Of a stretch of DNA of 64,000 bases, positions 55,595-64,000 are shown one piece after another. Position 1 is the first letter of the stretch. The number at the start of each line of letters is the position of its first letter. The translations under genes and the position numbers were made by a program. The notes beneath the pieces were generated by a model. The model did no database searches, was not told where the DNA came from, and saw only the letters and a list, made by a program, of their open reading frames with translations. Source of the DNA: Epinephelus fuscoguttatus (Eukaryota > Chordata > Actinopteri > Perciformes > Serranidae); assembly GCF_011397635.1 (NCBI RefSeq), contig NC_064761.1:26763643-26827642 (forward strand). The letters run 5' to 3'.

Positions 55595-57960
55595 ATGGTA
55601 ATAAAAAAACAGTCTTTATTGATATAGTTTATAGATTAACTTCTCTTAATACTGACGAATTAAAGTATGAGTTCAGAATTCATTGTAACGTTACCATTCA
55701 TGGCCACACGATGTCACCCTCGTTCATACAACATTAATTTTTAATGACGCACAGCATCTAGACTTATGTGAAGTAGATATCATGCCTAATCTCAGATGTT
55801 TATCAAAAAAAGACAAACAGTAATAGGGAATATAAAATACACCACAGAGTTAGATTATATTCTATCATACAAATGCATCTTCATATATTTTAATTATGGC
55901 TCTGCTACTGTACACATTAATTCATGGTGAAAATGACTGAAAGAGAATTTCATGTAGGTCCCAATACATCATGAAAATACGGCAATGACATGTGAAGGTG
56001 AAATCCTTCAGAGCAAAGCTAGTAAGTGGATCTTGATCTGAGATTGTTTAGTCAAATTAAGTCACATTGCACAAACTTAAGTTGTTGTCCAAAAAAAAAG
56101 AATCCTGTATAGGGAATACAGGGGGAAAATTCATAAGTAAAAAATGACATCTTCTGCATATTATTGTGAATTGAATATCCCTAGAGGTCTCTAGGAGGGA
56201 TCATCACAACATTGTCCCTTTATAGATAATAACAAAAGGCTACTACAAGTAACTGTAGTGTGTATGAATATTTAGAATATAGAAACATACAAAAAATTAT
56301 GCACGAAAAGGTAAAAAAAAGAAAAATGCTTAACAAACCATTAAAAATAATTACAAGAATACAAAAAAACAGGCTAGTTAGGTGGCAAAGTCTGTATTAA
56401 GTGTAAAATAATTACACCAACAATATAATGCTATCAAACTGTTGCTTTGTACAAGATGGAAAACTCTCTCTCACATACAAACACACCTCTGTTTAGTTAT
56501 GTGTATGTCTCTTTTTACTGCCTGGCTGCAGCCCAGGATGTCATACACAGGTGTAAAGGGGAGAGGGTGGAGTACACACCGTAGGCAAGTCCAGTTGCCT
56601 ACGATATAGCACTTATGATGACCATGACCTGGATGACTGAGAATCTTCACCGAAATAGAGTACACATCTCTCTTTCATGAATTCAGGTGTTGCATGAACA
56701 TGTCATTGACGTTTCTTGTCTCATAACAAAGTCTCATGTCAGCTTATTTCAATCATTCTTTACTGCGACATGTGGTTTACATGGAAACAGATAAATGGAG
56801 CCGCCCCCCAAAAGATCTACATACTGTCCTTTATGTCTGGGTCTTCCACAAAGTATTGCAGTTTAAATCTATTAACTGGTTTTGAGGATTAAATAAGCTT
56901 TTTTTTTTTATCAATTTATAGTCACAGCTGTTAGACTGTTATTATTCTAGGCTGCCTATGGGGTATAAGATGCTGTGATAGGAATGGATGATGTGGTGCA
57001 GAATATAAGAGAAGTTTTGTTTTTCCTATCAAGGCACATTTGGACTCAGCACCAGAAGTGCAATCAACTTCATTTGCCAAGCATGTTGACACATAACACT
57101 AAATAAAACATGCAGACAAACATTTAGCTATTACTTAAAAGTGGGTTTGTATGGAAAAATAAATATAAATGTGCATAAAAACAGCTGGATAGCAAAAGTC
57201 CATTATGTTTTTTTACAGGTAATATTGTTTATTAAAATTGTAGGTTTGAGGCCTGGTTTGCACTGTACTGTATGAATAGTGGAAGAGTGCACTACAAAGA
57301 ACATTGGAATTAAGATTGCGTGGATTGGTGACTAACAATGAACAGTATAAGAACATTATGTAGATGTCATTGGACATTTAGTAGCATAGGTTATGTATGC
57401 ACAGTAAGATTTGATGTTTTATTGCACACATATTAATTCCAAACTATAATCGGCAAAACGATTTCATTGGATTTAACTGAAAGTGGCTCCTGCTGCTGTG
57501 TTGACTCAACATGTCAAAGACAAGTTGGAAAAAAACATAAAGAAATGCCTCAACAACTGAGAGGAAAATATCTTTGGCAATTCCTTTGAAGCATTTAAAC
57601 TACACTTTAAATGAGCACTATTAAAGTTCAAGGCTTTGCATCATCTGATCTGTGAAATAACACTGTGATAGACTTTAAAAGGATAAGACACTGTGATTAT
57701 TTGCCACTTAAATTCAGGTCTGCCAAGGAAATATTTCTGCAAACACTAGACAGCAAGCCTGCTAAAACACATTTTCCCATGTTCTCTGTGCCAAATACTG
57801 TACATGCACATTCCTGTCTTTTTCACAGTAGAGCATTTTGTGTTACAGGAGACAGAGACAGTCTCATGTCTGCTCCTACATGTCTGCATGCATGTGTATG
57901 TGTGTTTTTATATGTCTCTGGAGCCCTAAAACGTTGCCCTCATGACAGATGAACAGATGT
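55595..57960 (-). other. Possible 3' UTR of an upstream minus-strand gene
   Basis: AATAAA on the minus strand at 55620-55615 lies about 100 bp upstream of mydgf. The 2 kb above it is AT-rich, low in repeats and has no long open frame, as in a long 3' UTR. DPP9 lies next to MYDGF in human as I recall, so dpp9 is a natural guess, but no dpp9 coding sequence was recognised. Confidence 0.25.
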
Positions 57961-58069
57961 TTGGTATGAGAGGAGACATCTTAACGTTGTCTGACACTCG
58001 TGTGTAAAACCCGTAAAACAATAGCAGCATTTAGAGGCACATTCAGACCTAAAATAAGCGGAGGGTTTC

Positions 58070-58135
58070 AGCTGAATAGCCTGTCCGCCCTCTTCACCCT
58101 TCTCCTCACCCTTCTCCTCACCCTCCTCCTCTGTT
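58070..58135. repeat. (CTTCTCCTCACC)n short tandem repeat
   Basis: About three imperfect 12-bp units. A minus-strand open frame through it (Glu/Gly-rich) is a composition effect. Confidence 0.6.
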
Positions 58136-58930
58136 TGCAGCCTCATCCGGACCGCCTCCCTGCCCAATCCCACTTCTCAGCCCAAAAATAATACAATAAC
58201 AGGATTAATAACAGCATGCACTCACTCAGACAGCCTGTTGAGTGTTTGGATATTTACACAGCAGCTCCGGGGAGGAAAAGTACAGGGGTCATTAGGCACA
58301 TTCTTCTATTTCAAAAGCTGTTAAATCTGTAATGATGTGTAAATGGTCAGACTCAGGGAGTCCTCGTCCTGCCCAGGTAAACATTGTTTCCTTCTTTCAG
58401 GATGTCAGACACTCAGCTGCGTAACACCAGGAGGAGAGCAAAAATATTCAAAACAAACAGCTTCTAGTCTTTGCTATAAACAAACAATCCCCTACAAAGG
58501 TAAACATACAGACCACATATCCAGACAGAGAAACACAAGTTGGCGTCAAGTTATCTCACTAACGATGGAAGCTCACACTGCAGACTTTACACACACAGCA
58601 GGAGGCGTTCAAATCAACACTTCAATGTGTCAGTGGTTGTTTATGTGCAGATTTATACTTCATTTAGCACTTCAGTAGTTCTGAACAGCTGTTACTGAGC
58701 TGACTCAGCTCTGTTGATACCAGTGTTACTTCAAATCATTGTATGATTCATAGTTGGATACTTGTTATATATCATTATTTATCCTCTCATGGAGCTGACG
58801 TGTGACTTCACACTTGTCTAAATGTGTTAAATGAATTCTGAAGGATGTTTATTTATACAAACACTGGCATCATGGGGTTGATTATCACGCTGTCAGAGTT
58901 AAGAGAGATTTATTTCCTCAATCCCACAAA
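58136..58930. other. Gene-free stretch
   Basis: No exon or repeat boundary recognised. Confidence 0.3.
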
Positions 58931-59950
58931 CCAGAGTTGGGAGTCATTGTTCTGCAAGTCACAAGTAAAGTCAAGTCCCAAGTTAAGTTTTGAGTCCTAA
59001 ACCAGTCACAATGCAGTCTTCACTATGTGTAATGTCATTTTATCAACATGGTAATGATGTGTAACTAAACAAAAATCATGAATGCTTTTAAAATTATGTA
59101 TTGATTTGTTAAAACAAGTGCCACTGGACTTAATCTTAAAAATTAGTGCTGATATTTCACTTTCATAACATAAAGCACTATTAACCAGCACCACAACAAA
59201 ATTAATTTTGTGTTTCTGTCCTGTCTTGTTGTATTCAACGTATCTCATTTTGGAAAATGTCTGTAACTTTCTCTTCCCAAATTTGTAAGACATTTCCTGT
59301 AATAGTATTCTTCTTTTAAAGTGATTTTGTAGATTGTTGCATGTTTTATGTTCTGTGTCTAAATGAGATAAAAAGATAAAAGTAAAAAAAAAAAAGTAGG
59401 GAAATAAATAGATTTGTGGCACACTTTTTGAATAAAATAAAATAAAATATATTAAAATAAAATTAAATTAAATTCCATTACTTATCCCAAAGGAAACTCT
59501 TGTGCCAGGAATGCTTCAAATTACAGTTACACTAAGTACAGTAACCACAGTTTAACGTTCACAACCGGTACCAACCAGAACAACCAGTGGATTCCCTGGG
59601 TCAGGGTCACTCACTGGGTCCAGTTTTATAACAACAGAGTATTGAATATCTGGCAAAATATACAAGACAGAGGTGTTCTCAAGGAGCAAAGGCAAAAATG
59701 AGTGCCTAATGGACTAACAATAGGAGAAAGATTAGTACAAGTACATTAGACTAAAATGAACCAAAATGGTGGAACATACTTTTAAATGTTTGTGCCTGGG
59801 GGAAGCGTTAAGAGTTTTCAAGTCAAAGTTTTATGTCAGCATGAAGTCATGAGTTGTTGGTGTTGAAGTTCAAGTCGAGTTGCAAGTGTTTTTTGATTTT
59901 ATCAAGTCGAGTTTAAAGTCATCAAATTTGGGATCAAAGTCCACACCTTT
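58931..59950. repeat. AAGTC-rich dispersed repeat
   Basis: Left part AGAGTTGGGAGTCATTG, then CAAGTCACAAGTAAAGTCAAGTCCC. Right part GTTCAAGTCGAGTTGCAAGTG and ATCAAGTCGAGTTTAAAGTC. This is a familiar teleost repeat pattern. An (AAAAT)n tract at 59433-59475 lies inside. Confidence 0.5.
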
Positions 59951-60584
59951 TCCACAGACTCTTCAGCGGGTCTGTCACAATGAACTCATACTATGTGAAC
60001 AAGCTTTGTTCAAACCCACAAATTTTTAATCCTTGTCACCAGGATAACAAATGTTTGACTCAAAGGATAATTTCAGATGATTTAATGCAAAAAATAAACC
60101 TCTGAGATTAGAAAGTTAAACTTAGATTTGGAGCAAAAAGAAAGGAAATATCAAAAGCATGAAGGTTAATGGGGTCAGTGTTGACAGTTTTGCAGTTTGT
60201 GTCTGTCCGAGGAACAAACTGACTTCCCTCCAGTGTCACTGCAGTCTCGCCTGTTGGCTCTGACACTTGTTGACCAGGAGTCTCAGACAGTCAGGCCTCT
60301 GGGCACAACCTCACAGACCTTCAGCCCGTGATAAGAATGGCTTATAGCCGCAGTGCTGCTGATGCCAGCAGTTTGCAGTCAGGTTTTCCTGGCCGTCTGC
60401 GGATCTGTGGAATTTCTCTCCTCCTCGCCATCTCCAGCGGGGGCAGGCATGGGCGACCGGCAGCTCTGCCCATCCTGCACGCCCTGCAGGCTTAGCACGT
60501 CGGCCTGCCCTGAGCAAACAGCACCTGGAGTGGCGGTGGAGGAGGCTCTGCCCTGACCCTCTGTCACACTCAAATTCACATCAG

Positions 60585-60645
60585 TGGATCACCTCGACGG
60601 CTCTCTGACCAAAGATGGTGTCGGCCTCAGAGAGGCCAAGTTTGG
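60585..60645 (+). other. Weak candidate exon in a GC-rich block
   Basis: The acceptor-like CACATCAG precedes 60585 and TTTGG|GTAAGAG follows 60645. The frame between them reads DHLDGSLTKDGVGLREAKF. The surrounding block (60240-60660) is unusually GC-rich for the region. The protein is not recognised, and opposite-strand frames are also open, so chance is likely. Confidence 0.2.
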
Positions 60646-60818
60646 GTAAGAGGATGAGTGAAATCTGGGGTTATGAAACAGGTTTAAAACAAGTGATGTG
60701 GACATAAGAGGCAAGATTTTTCAAATCTTTAATACTTTTTGACCTCTGTATCCTTTATCAATACAGTTGTGAAAAATCAAGAAGTGCTGTTACAAAAGGC
60801 TACTGAAGTAGTTTTAAC

Positions 60819-60820
<2 letters not shown>

Positions 60821-60854
<34 letters not shown>
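60821..60854. repeat. (AT)n microsatellite
   Basis: 17 uninterrupted AT units. Confidence 0.9.
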
Positions 60855-60857
<3 letters not shown>

Positions 60858-60950
60858 TTACTGGTTACTTTTTAGATTCATGTTTTATCTATTAAAAAAA
60901 AACCACCCACAGAAACAAATGATGATTCTTTTTTATACATCTCTTCTACA

Positions 60951-61212
60951 CTGAACAAAAATCTAAATGCAACACTTTTGTTTTTGCTCCCATTTTTCAT
61001 GAGCTGAACTCAAAGATCTAAAACATTTTCTATACACACAAAAGACCCTTTCCCTCAAATATTGTTCACAAATCTGTCTAAATCTGTGTTAGTGAGCACT
61101 TCTCCTTTACCGAGATAATCCATCCCACCTCACAGGTGTGGCATATCAAGATGCTGATTAGACAGCATGAATATTGCACAGGTGTGCCTTAGGCTGGCCA
61201 CAATAAAAGGCC
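60951..61212. mobile_element. Solo long terminal inverted repeat of a Tc1/mariner-type transposon
   Basis: Starts CTGAACAAAAATCTAAATGC, then TTTTTGCTCCCATTTTTCATG, and ends GGCTGGCCACAATAAAAGGCC. I recognise it as the long (over 200 bp) terminal repeat of a widespread fish Tc1-type element. The transposase and the opposite end are absent. Confidence 0.75.
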
Positions 61213-63061
61213 CCTGTGTTTTGTCTGTGAATGCTACGAGTTATAGTGAAGCCGATTTGTATACTTGTGTTTGAAATAGTCTCTATTAAGCCATGTTTAA
61301 CGTGTGTTTTGGGTGTGTTCAACTCAACTTCACAACACTCCGCAGAAACCTCGTTGCCGACTAGCGTTTTGGAGGTGTACAACTGCAGAGTGACTCAGAC
61401 CCACCACTACACATGTAGCCTATAGATGCTCACAACGGTGTAGGCCACGTGCATAGGCTTCAGCATAGGGTCTGCCTCACAAGTATAAATCCTGAGTACT
61501 ACAACATTGGCCACAGGAACCAGTATTGTGCAGAACTACTGGCAACTTTTAAAGTACATTTTGCTGACAATTCTTATGTACTTTTACATAAGTAGGAATT
61601 TGAATACGCCCTTCACCACTGTACCAGTGTGTTTAAGTACTGAATGTATACTAATGTTCATGTGGTGTAAACATCCCATCACAATTCTCTAAGACTGTCC
61701 TCTGGATTTATTGTTGCCCTCATAACTTGTGTGAACTAACAGATGGAGATCATCAACCGAGACAAACGAGGACGGGCACACACAGCATCTGAGAAACCCT
61801 CATTACCATGAGAGCGAGTGAAGAAGCTGGTGACCTGCTGCGGCCCTGAAGCTGCCACTAGACAGACTGTGTTAGTGAGTCAGTGAGAGAGCTGCTGTAA
61901 CAGATGCTGCAGAGCAGCAGAGAAAACACACTCCATGACCTCAGCTCCCACCTGCCTGCAAATTCATCTCATAAACATCCCGAAACCATTTCCTCCTTTC
62001 ATCGAGACTTTGCATGAAAGTTGCTGAAATCTTCCACTTTGCAAGGACCACACAAAAGTTTCTGTTGAGGGATAAATTGCTGCAGTCGTTATGTTTCCAC
62101 CATACAGGGTGTTGTCAGGGAGTTATGGTGCTTAAACAAACTGTACCAGAGGTTGTAGCGCCAAATTGTAAAAAGCCTTTTTCATTCATCCTCTATATTT
62201 AACATTAAAAGTGTATGAAGGAATCTGTTTGTGCTGGACAGCAAAGAGCATGGTCAGAAAATGAACAGAAAGAATGAAGTGTGCTGAAGAAATAGCTGTG
62301 GTGATTATTTATACATTACCGAGTCAGACAGCGTTCCTAATAAATCTGGTGACAAAGTGTAAACAGAGCATTCCCAGACACCTCACATGGAGTCAGTGCC
62401 AGGTGAATAAATGTTTTCTCAATCACTCATCTACTGTAACACAACATGACGAACGTGCAACAACAGGCTGGTGGTGCGAGGCTATACGGCTTTTGGTGCC
62501 ATTTCCGAGAGACGTCAACGTGCTAGTTGGAATCACTCAGGTATTTCTCTGAGGTGTGTTATTCTAAAAGCATTTAAGAAATGTACCACTCCTCATGCTA
62601 ATGGCCCTTCGCTTGTGTTAACTGCTGTTAATGCTAAATGGGCGGTGGAATGACCTCGTGTTTTTACATATTTATTCAAACTATCCCATCAGTAGTGACC
62701 CTTTAGATTTTTTAAATAAGGCATCCATCTTCAATGGTGGCTTTGTTTAAAAAAGGAAAAACTTTATTATTAAATATACTAAAAAATCAGAACACCATTC
62801 AGTCAAATACCCTTCAGACTAGATCATAAGAGAACAGACTGTACATTTGTGCACAAATCATACACACCATCCTGCTGGAAATGCTGCATGAGAGTATTTG
62901 GTTTTTATATTTTAACAGCACTTGTAAGTCTTACACTCCAGTATGTGGTCGATAATAGACTGAGGGTCTCACTGACAACACAAAATGCTGAGCACCATTG
63001 TTGACTTCAAGATAAGCACCAATTCAGTCGAACAGTACAACTGAATGAATTTACAAAGCTT
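61213..63061. other. Gene-free stretch
   Basis: The segment at about 61540-61620 resembles the AAGTACT-rich element (CATTTTGCTGACAATTC, CACCACTG). No exon recognised. Confidence 0.3.
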
Positions 63062-63069
63062 CCTTAAAG

Positions 63070-63340
63070 CAGTGGCTCCCAACTAGTCCGGCCAAAAGGT
63101 CCAGATTTCTCCTTTGTCATTAGTTCAAGGTCCACACAGTTAAAATATATTCAGCATTATACTTGCATTTGGCCATGTCGTCGAGCAAGGTTGCCATCTC
63201 TGTCTAGTAGCTGTCTGTTATTCACTCGACAGCAGGAAACAGCACTTCAACAATGCAAAAATGTTTTTTTCTTTTTACAAACTTGACATCTTTGCAAGTC
63301 ACCCACTTTTGGACCGCGACCCACCAGTTGGGAACCACTG
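63070..63340. mobile_element. hAT MITE with perfect 8-bp target duplication
   Basis: Ends CAGTGGCTCCCAACTAGTCC and, read inverted, CAGTGGTTCCCAACTGGTGG. The flanks CCTTAAAG (63062-63069 and 63341-63348) are identical. It is the inverse orientation of the 50769-51092 copy. Confidence 0.9.
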
Positions 63341-63574
63341 CCTTAAAGGAATTCTTCACCCCCCAATATCATTATATCAATTACACCATGATAGGCTGAA
63401 TTCAGGAAGAAAACTTTGTTTTTCTCACACACCTCCACGATAAGTGAAGAATCCAAAGCTGAGAAAATTCTTGATGAATAGCTTGTTTGCATCATGTGAC
63501 CATTATCCAAGAGCAAAATTGTAGATGCTGCGTGAATCGGATATAGAGAAACGTGATTGCATAAAAGGTTGGAT

Positions 63575-63733
63575 GATACCTTATTTAAGACTAGACTTAA
63601 GACTTTTCTCTTTGATAAAGCTTATAGTTAGGGCTGGCTCAGGCTTGCCCTGTACCAGCCCCTAGTTAGGCTGATTTAGGCCTAGTCTGCCGGAGGACCC
63701 CCCTATAATACACCGGGCACCTTCTCTTCTTCT

Positions 63734-63771
<38 letters not shown>

Positions 63772-64000
63772 TTCTATTACTGCATCTTGCTAACTCGACC
63801 ATTCTGGATGTCACTAACTCGGCTTCTTCTCCGGAGCCTTTGTGCTCCACTGTCTCTCAGATTAACTCATATCGCAGCGGTGCCTGGACAGCGTGACGTG
63901 TGTGGTTGTGCTGCTGCCGTGGTCCTGCCAGATGCCTCCTGCTGCTGCTGCCATCATTAGTCATTAGTCATACTTCTACTGTTATTATACACGACTATTG
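63575..64000 (+). pseudogene. LINE ORF tail and 3' region, cut by the window end
   Basis: From 63575 the frame reads DTLFKTRLKTFLFDKAYS and then TAG (63629-63631), a typical C-terminus of a teleost LINE ORF2. Its 3' region follows with a (CTT)n(CT)n tract (63721-63768) and CAGCGGTGCCTGGACAGCG, which I recognise from many fish loci. It continues beyond 64000. Confidence 0.65.
63721..63768. repeat. (CTT)n(CT)n microsatellite inside the LINE tail
   Basis: Four CTT units followed by about 15 CT units. Confidence 0.9.

Noticed and set aside
57940-58173. Minus-strand frame with a Glu/Gly-rich run (EEEGEEKGEEKGEEGG)
   Set aside because: It is the translation of a 12-bp tandem repeat; no similarity or exon borders outside the repeat.
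60311-60579. Overlapping minus-strand frames in the GC-rich block
   Set aside because: Three frames are open at once and none matches a family; one relies on a GTG start.

Overview
The window reads as a teleost fish (probably percomorph) chromosome. It has sparse multi-exon genes with GT-AG introns, AT-rich intergenic DNA, and many interspersed repeats of types I associate with ray-finned fish: tRNA-derived SINEs, hAT- and TTAA-type MITEs, Tc1 ends and LINE tails. There is no bacterial or viral gene organisation.

Three protein-coding genes can be supported. (1) tnfaip8l1 (TIPE1) on the plus strand: two coding exons at 16011-16282 and 18737-19025, 186 aa, with a candidate poly(A) signal at 21231. 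(2) An INSYN2/FAM196-family gene on the plus strand: two coding exons at 32057-33148 and 37069-38028, 683 aa, with a candidate poly(A) signal at 39093. It carries a conserved short coiled coil, a PPxY motif and a C-terminal PDZ-ligand-like tail. (3) mydgf on the minus strand: six coding exons reconstructed by hand between 55415 and 44037, 169 aa, with a signal peptide, two conserved cysteines and an HDEL ER-retention tail. The INSYN2-like gene and mydgf converge. As I remember it, tnfaip8l1 and mydgf are also near neighbours on human 19p13.3, so the block looks conserved; the INSYN2-like gene between them is the unexpected member.

Layout: 1-15992 is repeat-rich flank with no firm gene; 15993-21240 is tnfaip8l1; 21241-31300 is intergenic and dominated by DNA transposons and a LINE tail; 31300-39115 is the INSYN2-like gene; 39115-42575 is repeat-rich; 42575-55530 is mydgf; 55595-58000 may be the 3' UTR of a further minus-strand gene whose coding part is not recognised; 58000-64000 is repeats plus one weak exon candidate, ending in a LINE tail cut by the window edge.

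The rest of the sequence is mostly a record of transposition. At least six places show one element inserted into another, several with intact terminal inverted repeats and target-site duplications. I found no undescribed molecular system. The best leads are the INSYN2-like gene, the coding intron in tnfaip8l1, and the nested or flanked elements.
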